Shown piece after piece: positions 30,654 through 38,026 of a DNA stretch of 64,000 bases. Under the pieces are notes generated by a model. The model did no database searches and was not told the origin of the DNA. It saw nothing but the letters and a program-made list of their open reading frames with translations. A program made the position numbers and the translations under genes. The DNA is from Leclercia sp. 29361 (lineage in GTDB: Bacteria > Pseudomonadota > Gammaproteobacteria > Enterobacterales > Enterobacteriaceae). The stretch spans positions 2,666,001 through 2,730,000 of the forward strand of contig NZ_CP049786.1 of assembly GCF_011290365.1 (NCBI RefSeq), in the 5' to 3' direction. Within the stretch, counting starts at the first letter, position 1, and each line of letters opens with the position of its first letter.

Positions 30654-31415
30654 TTGCACTATCAACCCAAAAAAGATCTACTGCAAAACCGTATCATCCT
30701 GGTCACCGGCGCCAGCGACGGTATTGGCCGTGAGGCGGCGTTGACTTACGCCCGCCATGGCGCACACGTCATTCTGTTGGGGCGGAATGAAGATAAACTG
30801 CGCGACGTTGCGCAAGCGATCGCCAGCGAGGGCGGCGCACCGACCCACGAATATACGCTCGACCTGTTAACCTGTACCCCAGAAGAGTGCCAGCAGCTTG
30901 CCCGGCGTATTGCCGCAGATTATCCGCGTCTGGACGGGGTATTGCATAATGCGGGTTTCCTCGGTGAAGTGCGCCCGATGGATCAGCAGACTCCGGCGAT
31001 CTGGCAGCAGGTGATGCAGGTGAATGTCAACGGCACCTTTTTCCTTACCCAGGCACTCCTTCCTTTATTACTGCAGTCCGATTCCGGCTCGCTGGTGTTC
31101 ACCTCGTCCAGCGTCGGGCGTCAGGGGCGCGCCAACTGGGGTGCTTATGCGGCCTCGAAATTTGCTACTGAAGGGATGATGCAGGTGCTGGCGGAGGAGT
31201 ATCAGAGCCGCCACCTGCGCGTGAATTGCATCAACCCCGGCGGCACCCGCACCGGGATGCGCGCCAGTGCGTTCCCGAGCGAAGATCCGCTTAAACTGAA
31301 AACCCCGGCCGATATCATGCCGCTCTATCTGTGGCTGATGGGCGACGACAGTCGCCGCAAAACCGGTATGACCTTTGATGCCCAACCCGGCCGTAAACCA
31401 GGAATATCGCAATGA
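30654..31415 (+). CDS. yciK: Short-chain dehydrogenase/reductase YciK
   Basis: A 253-residue SDR enzyme of unknown substrate. The NAD(P)-binding motif TGASDGIG is near residue 19, the catalytic Ser in LVFTSSSVG, and YxxxK in YAASKFATEG. The start chosen is TTG (LHYQPKKDLL..., E. coli has MHYQPK) behind the strong AGAGGAGTG; an ATG 28 codons upstream is the alternative. The stop overlaps the btuR start (ATGA), as in other enterics. Confidence 0.92.
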   Translation: MHYQPKKDLLQNRIILVTGASDGIGREAALTYARHGAHVILLGRNEDKLRDVAQAIASEGGAPTHEYTLDLLTCTPEECQQLARRIAADYPRLDGVLHNAGFLGEVRPMDQQTPAIWQQVMQVNVNGTFFLTQALLPLLLQSDSGSLVFTSSSVGRQGRANWGAYAASKFATEGMMQVLAEEYQSRHLRVNCINPGGTRTGMRASAFPSEDPLKLKTPADIMPLYLWLMGDDSRRKTGMTFDAQPGRKPGISQ

Positions 31416-32002
31416 GTGATGAACGTCATCAGCAGCGCCAGCAGCGCCTGAAAGAACAGGTTGATGCCCGCGTTGCCGCAGCTAAGGATGAGCGCGGAAT
31501 TATTATCGTCTTCACCGGCAACGGCAAAGGCAAAACCACCGCGGCCTTTGGTACCGCGACCCGCGCCGTGGGTCACGGGCAGAAGGTAGGCGTGATCCAG
31601 TTCATCAAGGGAGAGTGGCCGAACGGCGAGCGTAATCTGCTCGAGCCTCACGGAGTTGAGTTTCAGGTGATGGCGACCGGGTTTACCTGGGACACCCAGA
31701 ACCGCGACACCGACACCGCGGCCTGTCTGGCCGTCTGGGAGCAGGCGAAGCGCATGTTGGCCGATCCAAAGCTCAACATGGTGCTGCTGGATGAGATCAC
31801 CTATATGGTGGCTTACGACTACCTGCCTTTGCAGGAGGTGGTGGAGGCACTGAACAACCGTCCGACACACCAGACGGTGATTGTCACCGGACGCGGCTGT
31901 CATCGGGATATTCTGGAGATGGCGGATACGGTCAGCGAGTTACGCCCGGTCAAACATGCCTTTGATGCCGGCATTAAAGCGCAAATCGGTATCGACTATT
32001 AA
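31412..32002 (+). CDS. btuR: Cob(I)yrinic acid a,c-diamide adenosyltransferase BtuR/CobO
   Basis: A 196-residue ATP:corrinoid adenosyltransferase that attaches the adenosyl ligand during B12 assimilation. The unusual P-loop GNGKGKTTAAFG is at about residues 36-47. Family stretches such as KGEWPNGERN and LLDEITY are present. It overlaps yciK by four bases and is followed by a strong terminator. Confidence 0.95.
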   Translation: MSDERHQQRQQRLKEQVDARVAAAKDERGIIIVFTGNGKGKTTAAFGTATRAVGHGQKVGVIQFIKGEWPNGERNLLEPHGVEFQVMATGFTWDTQNRDTDTAACLAVWEQAKRMLADPKLNMVLLDEITYMVAYDYLPLQEVVEALNNRPTHQTVIVTGRGCHRDILEMADTVSELRPVKHAFDAGIKAQIGIDY

Positions 32003-32007
32003 GAAAA

Positions 32008-32035
32008 AACCCGGCGATGCCGGGTTTTATTTTTT
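32008..32035 (+). terminator. Terminator after btuR (convergent with rluB)
   Basis: AAACCCGGC-GAT-GCCGGGTTT followed by TATTTTTTT, six bases after the btuR stop. Confidence 0.92.
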
Positions 32036-32910
32036 TAGCCGTTGTTGTTACGGCTGCCAGAGCGGCGATTGCTGCTGACCTGGCTGTGACGTTTGACCGC
32101 CCGACGAATCTGATTTGCTTTCATGCGACGACGATCTTTTTCTACCGCCACTTTCGAGGTGGTTTCCGGCGTCAGTGACACCAGTTCGCGCAGATAGTTA
32201 GTCTGGGTTAAATCCAGCTCCGTATAGCCGCCGCGTGGCAGCCCTTTCGGCAGCAGGATGTCGCCGTAGCGTACACGGATAAGACGGCTAACCTGCACAC
32301 CAACAGCTTCCCACAGGCGACGCACCTCGCGGTTACGGCCTTCGGTCAGGGTCACGTTGTACCACTGGTTAATGCCTTCACCACCGGTAAATTTGATGGT
32401 TTTGAAGGCGGCCGGGCCATCTTCAAGCTGCACGCCGCGCGACAGATCGCGGATCTTGTTCTCGTCGACTTCGCCAAACACGCGAACGGCGTATTCACGC
32501 TCCACTTCACGGCTTGGGTGCATCAGACGGTTTGCCAGCTCGCCGTCGGTGGTGAACAGCAGCAGACCGCAGGTGTTAACGTCCAGACGACCTACAGCGA
32601 TCCAGCGCGCACCGCGCAGTTTTGGCAGACGGTCGAACACCGTCGGACGGCCTTCCGGATCGTTACGGGTACAGAGCTCGCCTTCTGGTTTGTAGTACGC
32701 CAGCACGCGGCAAATTTGCTCGGCAGACTCTTTTACCGAGATCAGGTGACCATCGATACGAATTTTCAGGCCTGGCACGATTTCGACACGATCGCCCAGG
32801 GTGGCGATTTTACCGTCCACACTGACACGACCTGCTTCGATAATGGTTTCGATTTCACGGCGTGAGCCGTGGCCGGCGCGGGCCAGCACTTTCTGTAATT
32901 TTTCGCTCAT
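32035..32910 (-). CDS. rluB: 23S rRNA pseudouridine(2605) synthase RluB
   Basis: A 291-residue RsuA-family enzyme, the E. coli length, starting [20 protein letters not shown]. An S4 RNA-binding domain occupies about residues 3-62. The catalytic Asp is in [19 protein letters not shown] basic, Arg/Asn-rich tail ends the protein. The sequence 20 bases upstream of the start is one copy of the island's 15-bp repeat, so everything further upstream, including the natural promoter, has been replaced by island DNA. Confidence 0.96.
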   Translation of the reverse strand: MSEKLQKVLARAGHGSRREIETIIEAGRVSVDGKIATLGDRVEIVPGLKIRIDGHLISVKESAEQICRVLAYYKPEGELCTRNDPEGRPTVFDRLPKLRGARWIAVGRLDVNTCGLLLFTTDGELANRLMHPSREVEREYAVRVFGEVDENKIRDLSRGVQLEDGPAAFKTIKFTGGEGINQWYNVTLTEGRNREVRRLWEAVGVQVSRLIRVRYGDILLPKGLPRGGYTELDLTQTNYLRELVSLTPETTSKVAVEKDRRRMKANQIRRAVKRHSQVSSNRRSGSRNNNG

Positions 32911-32929
32911 TGAGCTTCCTTCAGGTGTC

Positions 32930-32944
32930 GCCTTCACAGGCGTC
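32930..32944 (+). repeat. Left copy of 15-bp direct repeat, candidate attL
   Basis: GCCTTCACAGGCGTC is identical to 40698-40712. It contains the short palindrome GCCT-TCAC-AGGC. It lies 20 bases upstream of the rluB start and not in a tRNA gene. Confidence 0.65.
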
Positions 32945-33085
32945 GATGGAAAAATAAAATTATCTTTATTTTCAAAGACTTAATCTATGTGATTGTCTTC
33001 ATTATACAGCGTTTTTGACACATTGTAACCCTCATTGTTGTACAGCCTGTGTGACAGTTAATTTACAAAATTTCATACATAAGAA

Positions 33086-33104
33086 AGCCGGGATTTCCCC
33101 GGCT
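33086..33104. terminator. Hairpin near the left end of the island
   Basis: AGCCGGG-ATTTC-CCCGGCT. No strong T run follows on either strand, so it may insulate rluB only weakly. No gene ends beside it. Confidence 0.4.
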
Positions 33105-33201
33105 CTTGTGTTTTCAGGTTTCGTTGTCTCTGTTCGTTGAGGTAGTACCTGATACCGCTGTCGAATCTATAGAATATTTTTTTGATTACAACACATCAAT
33201 T

Positions 33202-33220
33202 GATAATAATTCTCATTTAA
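33202..33220 (+). promoter_or_regulatory. Fur-box-like sequence upstream of the island regulator
   Basis: GATAATAATTCTCATTTAA matches the 19-base Fur consensus (GATAATGATAATCATTATC) at about 13 positions, including the whole GATAAT and TCATT blocks. It lies directly before the -35 element at 33222. Host Fur (or a paralogue) could bind here; no binding is shown. Confidence 0.5.
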
Positions 33221-33221
33221 G

Positions 33222-33250
33222 TTGAGTTTTATCACAGGATGTGATAAAAT
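33222..33250 (+). promoter_or_regulatory. Promoter with embedded perfect palindrome (operator)
   Basis: The -35 TTGAGT (33222-33227) and -10 TAAAAT (33245-33250) are 17 bases apart. The spacer and -10 are covered by a perfect ten-base inverted repeat, TTTTATCACA-GGA-TGTGATAAAA (33227-33249). This is a typical repressor-operator layout, likely for autoregulation by the next gene's product or another island regulator. Confidence 0.6.
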
Positions 33251-33284
33251 ATCCTTTATGATAAACAACTTATGAGAGAACGCA

Positions 33285-33623
33285 TTGTACAGTAACCTTC
33301 CACCAGCGTTCAAAACACCATCAACTGATGAACGTAAAAAGCTGGTGCATATTCTTAAGTTCGCAGGCCTGACCCTGACGACTTCAAGAATCCATTTGCT
33401 CCACTACTTGGCGCAAACCCAGATCCCGCTTACGGCTCTCGACTTGTCCCGACTGGTGAGTATTCCTTTATCGACAACGCACAGGAATTTATCCTCATTT
33501 GAGGATCTTGGGCTGGTCGACTTCATTGTTGACCGTTCAACCGTCTGCCGCTGGTATCTTCTGACCGCAGGCCGTCCGAACTTCTGCCCGACCTGCAACC
33601 AAGCTTTCAACGCCACTTACTGA
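33285..33623 (+). CDS. Truncated Fur-like winged-helix regulator of the island
   Basis: A 112-residue protein (TTG start behind GAGAG). About residues 18-100 follow the DNA-binding half of Fur-family repressors: LKFAGLTLTTSRIHLLHYL, then SIPLSTTHRNLSSFEDLGLVDF, which mirrors Fur's LKKAGLKVT...R..IL and LATVYRVLNQFDDAGIV. It stops soon after a single CPTC, so the Fur dimerisation domain and its His-rich metal site are missing. It heads the island operon behind a palindromic operator. Probably a lysogeny-type switch repressor or activator; the family assignment is by pattern only. Confidence 0.6.
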   Translation: MYSNLPPAFKTPSTDERKKLVHILKFAGLTLTTSRIHLLHYLAQTQIPLTALDLSRLVSIPLSTTHRNLSSFEDLGLVDFIVDRSTVCRWYLLTAGRPNFCPTCNQAFNATY

Positions 33624-33720
33624 TACAACCAAATGACCGCATAAAGCAGCTGAGACTGACGCATACCACACGCGCCAGCGATCTCTTATACCCAACTTTC
33701 ACCGATTACGGAGACCAACT

Positions 33721-34212
33721 ATGGCAACGAAAAAAAGCACCCAGAATGCAATTTCACCGGAGCTACAATCCTTTATTGACGAGATTGCAGCCAGATACCA
33801 ACCCGACCCCGAAGCACAGCACCGCCGTATTGAAAACGCTGAAGCCCGCTATAACCGATATCAGCAGTTTTCCGATATCCCAGCGCGGCTGGTGGATAAA
33901 TTCCAGAGCCTGATCCTTGAAGGCTGGAGGTTTCATCCTGCTGGGCCTGCTTCAGTTATTGCCAACTCATCGATGATTTCCGTTACTCTGCAAAAACCAG
34001 CCTCATTGATTGAGCAGGAACTTGAAGCACTGCGTGTTAAAACCTCAGAGGCGTACCACAACGAGCTGATCGACGCTATGGAATTGGCGATCGACACATT
34101 GATTGCTGAAGCGGCTGAAGATGCCAGACGGCAGGCAGAAGAACAGGCAATAGCCAATCAATCCGCGATGCGTGGTCAACTTCGCAACTTGCTGAAACAG
34201 GGAATTGTATGA
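33721..34212 (+). CDS. Island protein of unknown function, 163 residues
   Basis: Not recognised. A 163-residue soluble, mostly helical protein beginning MATKKSTQNAISPELQSFID. The second half is rich in Ala/Glu with a likely coiled coil (about residues 95-155, including EAAEDARRQAEEQA). No cysteine and no membrane segment. A good Shine-Dalgarno (ACGGAGACC) precedes the ATG. The stop overlaps the next start (ATGA), so it belongs to the replication operon. Confidence 0.75.
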   Translation: MATKKSTQNAISPELQSFIDEIAARYQPDPEAQHRRIENAEARYNRYQQFSDIPARLVDKFQSLILEGWRFHPAGPASVIANSSMISVTLQKPASLIEQELEALRVKTSEAYHNELIDAMELAIDTLIAEAAEDARRQAEEQAIANQSAMRGQLRNLLKQGIV

Positions 34213-34349
34213 CCGCACAGAGCCGCGAATGCCCCGAGAGAACCATCGAACCGGATGCCCTTGCCCGTGCGATAGCAACCGCCCGTAAACTTAAGGAAGA
34301 GGACCCAGAACGTTACAAATCAATCCCCGTTGAAAAGGGAAAACAATGA
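34209..34349 (+). CDS. Small island protein, 46 residues
   Basis: A 46-codon frame (MTAQSRECPERTIEPDALAR...) that begins inside the stop of the previous gene (ATGA) and ends inside the start of the next (ATGATGA). The two overlaps argue strongly that it is translated. It is charged and probably helical. Not recognised. Confidence 0.65.
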   Translation: MTAQSRECPERTIEPDALARAIATARKLKEEDPERYKSIPVEKGKQ

Positions 34350-34549
34350 TGAAAATCTACGATATCACCGTACCGGGAACTGTTGCAGATTGGCTAACCT
34401 CCGCGCGTGGAGATATGCCACTTCCTGTATTTGTTCGCCGCCTGCTCACTGAAATCTCTAGTTCACCAGAACACTATACCGACCTTATTAATGCTATTTT
34501 TAACACCTCAGTGGAGGATACATGCAGAACCAGAATACAGAACACCTGA
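34346..34549 (+). CDS. Small island protein, 67 residues
   Basis: A 67-residue frame (MMKIYDITVPGTVADWLTSA...) that overlaps the preceding gene by four bases and the helicase gene by 28. A CPVF-like or zinc motif is absent. Size and position fit a small regulator or helicase partner, but no family is recognised. The second ATG (34349) is an equally good start. Confidence 0.68.
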   Translation: MMKIYDITVPGTVADWLTSARGDMPLPVFVRRLLTEISSSPEHYTDLINAIFNTSVEDTCRTRIQNT

Positions 34550-35874
34550 CAGATGATCGCGCCGCAAACGATGTGGATGTTTACGGCGAACAGCAGGAGC
34601 AAACTAAGAAATTACATGCACTGAATTTCGCTAATCATATGAAAGAAAGGGGTTATATATACCTCAATCGCCAGCAGGGGCCGGAGCTTTACAGCATTTT
34701 GACGGGGAAAACATACCCCTACCACGCGGAGTACAATCTATTCCTTCAATGGTTCAAAAAGCAGCCTGAAGTAAACGTGAAACCTAATCTGGCGATGGTC
34801 CACGATACCCTTGCCCAACGTCTAAAGTTTGTTTCCGGTAAAACTTTCGCGCCGGGTAAGGCTGTTCCACTGATCTATGAAGCTGATGGTGTGGCAGTGC
34901 TCAATACATGGCAGCCATACGCGCCAGAAACTGAAGGTTCGCCAGATGCAGATCTTTCGCTGTGGCTTGAGTATCTGGATCGTCTCTTCCCTATAGCTCA
35001 GGAGCGCCATACCGTTTGCCAGTGGCTGGGGCATATGTTTCAACACCCAGAAGAAAAGCCAAGCTGGCATCTGATGCTAACCAGTGACACCGGAACGGGG
35101 AAGGGTTTCCTGTTTAATCAAATTTTATACCCATTGCTGAACAAGCAGGCGTCACTTCTTAATTCCTATGAAAAGCTGACCGGGAAGTTTAGCTCCGTGC
35201 TTTCGTCCTCCCTGCTGGTCTTCCTGGATGACTGCCAATCAATGTCAAAGACCTTGCAAACACAGCTTAAGTCGCTACTGACCGAACGGCGACAGCAGAT
35301 TGAAGAAAAATACGCCCAGGCGCAGATGATTGATACCTGTACCCGCTTTATTCTCGCCAGTAACGAGAAGCGCCCCCTGAAACTTGATGCTAACGAACGG
35401 CGTTGGTATGCAGTCAGCTACCTTGAGCACCAACAGGATCGCGAAGATACCACGCAATTTATTGACCGCCTGGATAAATGGTTGCAGGAGCAAGGGAATC
35501 TTGACGCGCTTTACTTCTGGTTTCAGCAATATGATCTGGCTGGTTTTAATCCTAACCGCTGCGAACATACAGCGACGTTAACAAGCATGATAGAGCAATC
35601 TCGATCGATGCTGGATATTGAGTTGACCGACTGGCTGGAATCCAACAAGGTTTTCAAAATGGATATGCTGAAAAACGTATTCAATGAAAGCCCTGATAAG
35701 GTTAAGCGCAAGCTGGAAGAATTGGGCTACCGTCAGTCAAGAATCTATACCAATGGGCAAAACGTAGACCGTTCCCGCTACTGGTTCCCTCGGGACTGGA
35801 AACCAAAACAGGCGGCACAATGGATAGAGGAAAGAAAAGTCGATGGTGGTATCAAACCAATGATATCTGTTTAA
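34522..35874 (+). CDS. Primase-helicase-type ATPase (DUF5906-like) of the island
   Basis: A 450-residue protein with a P-loop at SDTGTGKG (about residues 188-195), a Walker B-like LLVFLDDCQS (231-240) and a sensor-like FILASNEKRPL followed by NERRWYAV. This order is that of superfamily 3/D5-like helicases of phage satellites and prophages. The Walker A ends GKG rather than GKS/T, as in DUF5906 proteins. No clear primase domain is seen in residues 1-120. A good Shine-Dalgarno (GTGGAGGATAC) lies inside the previous gene. Likely the island's replication initiator; iteron-like repeats follow. Confidence 0.8.
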   Translation: MQNQNTEHLTDDRAANDVDVYGEQQEQTKKLHALNFANHMKERGYIYLNRQQGPELYSILTGKTYPYHAEYNLFLQWFKKQPEVNVKPNLAMVHDTLAQRLKFVSGKTFAPGKAVPLIYEADGVAVLNTWQPYAPETEGSPDADLSLWLEYLDRLFPIAQERHTVCQWLGHMFQHPEEKPSWHLMLTSDTGTGKGFLFNQILYPLLNKQASLLNSYEKLTGKFSSVLSSSLLVFLDDCQSMSKTLQTQLKSLLTERRQQIEEKYAQAQMIDTCTRFILASNEKRPLKLDANERRWYAVSYLEHQQDREDTTQFIDRLDKWLQEQGNLDALYFWFQQYDLAGFNPNRCEHTATLTSMIEQSRSMLDIELTDWLESNKVFKMDMLKNVFNESPDKVKRKLEELGYRQSRIYTNGQNVDRSRYWFPRDWKPKQAAQWIEERKVDGGIKPMISV

Positions 35875-35876
35875 TC

Positions 35877-35897
35877 GGGGCTAACAGCCCCTTTTCT
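35877..35897 (+). terminator. Terminator after the helicase gene
   Basis: GGGGCT-AAC-AGCCCC followed by TTTTCTTTTT, two bases past the stop codon. Confidence 0.88.
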
Positions 35898-35913
35898 TTT
35901 TCCGGAACTAAAT

Positions 35914-36022
35914 AATCCCATTCTAACCTATAAACGCCCAAAGAAATCCCATTGCTATGTGATTATATAATAACTTAAAACAACAAGTTACATAAGAAAT
36001 CCCGATAAGCCCAACAATCCCA
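35914..36022. repeat. Four AATCCC(A/G) repeats, candidate iterons/origin
   Basis: AATCCCA occurs at 35914, 35945 and 36016 and AATCCCG at 35998, all in the same orientation, within 109 AT-rich bases just after the helicase gene. A TTACTG...CAGTAA dyad follows at 36047-36068. Satellite origins often lie 3' of the initiator gene and carry iterons, so this is a candidate ori. Spacing is irregular and the repeat is short. The remaining gap to 36356 shows no convincing gene. Confidence 0.4.
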
Positions 36023-36295
36023 AAATCATTCTATATACAACGTTAGTTACTGTGACGCACGTCAGTAAGGCACGGAGGCAAGGCGTAGCCGCATGTGCAA
36101 ATCCTGAAGTATCACACCGCTTTCTGCCGCTGGTGGCTTGATTGCTTAACATGGTCGCTTCTTACCACCAGCGCCAGTGCTCATAAAAGGTTAAGGTGAC
36201 GTTCTCAATGGTCGAAGCGGAAAATGTAGGGATACGGCCCTCAATATATCGAGATCCATCGAAGCTTTCTCAATAAAAATAACCAGAAAATAGGC

Positions 36296-36324
36296 AAAAA
36301 TAAGCCCCGCTGATGCGCGAGGCT
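36296..36324 (-). terminator. Terminator after the truncated minus-strand gene
   Basis: On the minus strand AGCCTCGC-GCATCA-GCGGGGCT is followed by TATTTTTGCC, about 30 bases past the stop at 36357. Confidence 0.8.
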
Positions 36325-36356
36325 ATGTGTAAGATTTTAACATTTGGAACTGCTAT

Positions 36357-36797
36357 TCAAAGACCACCGTGACGCTCGGCATAAAACAGATAATCATTGA
36401 TATGCTTTTCGAGTTTCTGAATGAAGATGTCATTATCCCAATTACCTGATTCATAAGAACTACCATTTGTAGATGTATAGGTACGGCCATCATCATTGGT
36501 TGATTCAGTCGTCATGGTGATCCTCCCGTCAAATCGTTGCGTTTCAGACAAGAGAAGGTCATGTCGGCCCCCATCCTTGTATTTCATTTTGAAACAAAGA
36601 TGTCGTGGTGAGGAGGACAATTCAGCATGGATTCCTCTTTCGAGCAGCCCGTCTTTGTAGAACTCAACTTTTGGCACGAGTGATTCGACAAGTTGAGATA
36701 AAAAGACCCGTTCTTCATCTAAACGCGTTTTTTCTTCTTTTTGCTCTTGCTGTTTCTCTGAGATTTTTTTATCAACATTGTGGAAAAATGAGTTATC
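36357..36797 (-). pseudogene. 3' part of an unknown gene cut off by the IS element
   Basis: The minus-strand frame is open from the IS edge (36797) to the stop: about 146 residues starting DNSFFHNVDKKISEKQQEQK, a coiled-coil stretch, then a beta-rich C-terminal domain with a Ser/Thr/Gly-rich loop (TSTNGSSYESG). No ATG is left near the IS edge; a GTG at 36675-36677 could yield a 106-residue product. Its 5' end is missing and is not found on the other side of the IS. Not recognised; possibly cargo such as a defence or toxin component, but nothing proves that. Confidence 0.65.
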
Positions 36798-36860
36798 TGA
36801 ATCGCCACGGGTTTAACAGACACCTCCGAGTCATTTAAGATGGCTTAAAGAGAGGTGCCC

Positions 36861-37139
36861 ATGAGCGGTAAGCGTTATCCCGAAGAGTTTAAAACTGAAG
36901 CAGTCAAACAGGTTGTTGATCGCGGTTATTCTGTTGCCAGCGTTGCAACACGTCTCGATATCACCACCCACAGCCTTTACGCCTGGATAAAGAAGTACGG
37001 TCCGGATCCTTCCATTAATAAAGAACAGTCAGATGCTCAGGCCGAGATCCGCCGTCTCCAGAAAGAGCTGAAGCGGGTTACCGACGAACGGGACATATTA
37101 AAAAAAGCCGCGGCGTACTTCGCAAAGCTGTCCGACTGA
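36861..37139 (+). CDS. IS3-family transposase OrfA
   Basis: A 92-residue protein from MSGKRYPEEFKTEAVKQVVD. The helix-turn-helix (YSVASVATRLDITTHSLYAWIKKYG) binds the IS ends. A leucine-zipper coiled coil (EIRRLQKELKRVTDERDILKK) allows dimerisation. An A7G stretch at 37099-37107 near the end is the likely -1 frameshift site that makes the OrfAB transposase. Confidence 0.93.
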   Translation: MSGKRYPEEFKTEAVKQVVDRGYSVASVATRLDITTHSLYAWIKKYGPDPSINKEQSDAQAEIRRLQKELKRVTDERDILKKAAAYFAKLSD

Positions 37140-37195
37140 GGTACGCCTTTATCCGTGACAACTCCTGTTGCTGGCCTGTTCGCCTGCTCTGTCGG

Positions 37196-38008
37196 GTGCT
37201 GGATGTTCATCCCAGTGGTTTTTACGCCTGGCTTCAGCAGCCGCATTCACAACGCCATCAGGCAGACCTGAGACTGACAGGACAGATTAAACAGTTCTGG
37301 CTGGAATCGGGATGCGTCTATGGTTATCGCAAAATCCATCTGGATCTGCGGGACAGCGGGCAACAGTGCGGAGTGAACAGAGTCTGGCGACTGATGAAAC
37401 GTGTCGGGATAAAGGCTCAGGTCGGATACCGGAGCCCGCGGGCACGTAAAGGCGAGGCCAGTATCGTGTCGCCCAACAGGCTCCAGCGACAGTTTAATCC
37501 GGATGCTCCGGATGAGCGTTGGGTAACGGACATAACCTACATCAGGACCCGCGAAGGCTGGCTGTATCTTGCCGTGGTTGTTGATCTGTTCTCACGCAAA
37601 ATTATCGGCTGGTCCATGCAATCCCGGATGACAAAGGACATTGCCCTGAACGCACTGCTGATGGCTGTATGGCGGCGTAATCCCCAAAAACAGGTGCTGG
37701 TTCATTCGGATCAGGGCAGTCAGTACACAAGCCATGAGTGGCAGTCGTTCCTGAAATCACACGGCCTGGAGGGCAGCATGAGCCGTCGCGGTAACTGCCA
37801 TGATAATGCGGTTGCAGAAAGCTTTTTCCAGTTGTTGAAACGCGAACGGATAAAGAAAAAGAGCTACGGAACGCGGGAAGAAGCCCGCAGTGATATTTTT
37901 GATTACATCGAAATGTTTTATAACAGTAAGCGTCGGCATGGTTCCAGCGATCAGATGTCACCGACAGAATATGAAAACCAGTATTATCAACGGCTCGGAA
38001 GTGTCTAG
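37196..38008 (+). CDS. IS3-family transposase OrfB (DDE integrase core)
   Basis: A 270-residue frame from GTG (MLDVHPSGFYAWLQQ). The frame is open back to the orfA slippery site, so the natural product is the OrfAB fusion. The DDE triad is visible: Asp in WVTDITYI, Asp in LVHSDQGSQYTS, and Glu in NAVAESFFQLLKRE, followed by the family K/R motif. It appears intact, so the element may still be active. Confidence 0.93.
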   Translation: MLDVHPSGFYAWLQQPHSQRHQADLRLTGQIKQFWLESGCVYGYRKIHLDLRDSGQQCGVNRVWRLMKRVGIKAQVGYRSPRARKGEASIVSPNRLQRQFNPDAPDERWVTDITYIRTREGWLYLAVVVDLFSRKIIGWSMQSRMTKDIALNALLMAVWRRNPQKQVLVHSDQGSQYTSHEWQSFLKSHGLEGSMSRRGNCHDNAVAESFFQLLKRERIKKKSYGTREEARSDIFDYIEMFYNSKRRHGSSDQMSPTEYENQYYQRLGSV

Positions 38009-38026
38009 ATTATCCGTGGCGATTCA

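Larger units (their letters stand above)
36798..38026 (+). mobile_element. IS3-family insertion sequence (ISEhe3-like, name not certain)
   Basis: A 1229-base element. Its ends read TGAATCGCCACGG inward on both sides and then diverge partly (left GTTTAACAGACACC, right ATAATCTAGACAC). It encodes the two usual frames orfA and orfB with an A-AAA-AAG slippery site. Flanking bases are ATC on the left and TAC on the right, so there is no 3-base target duplication. Confidence 0.92.

Noticed and set aside
32930..32944. tRNA-type attachment site
   Set aside because: No cloverleaf or tRNA 3' end is visible around either repeat copy, and no tRNA gene was recognised anywhere in the window.
35914..36022. 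CRISPR array
   Set aside because: The repeat is only seven bases, spacing is irregular and no cas gene is present; iterons are the better reading.
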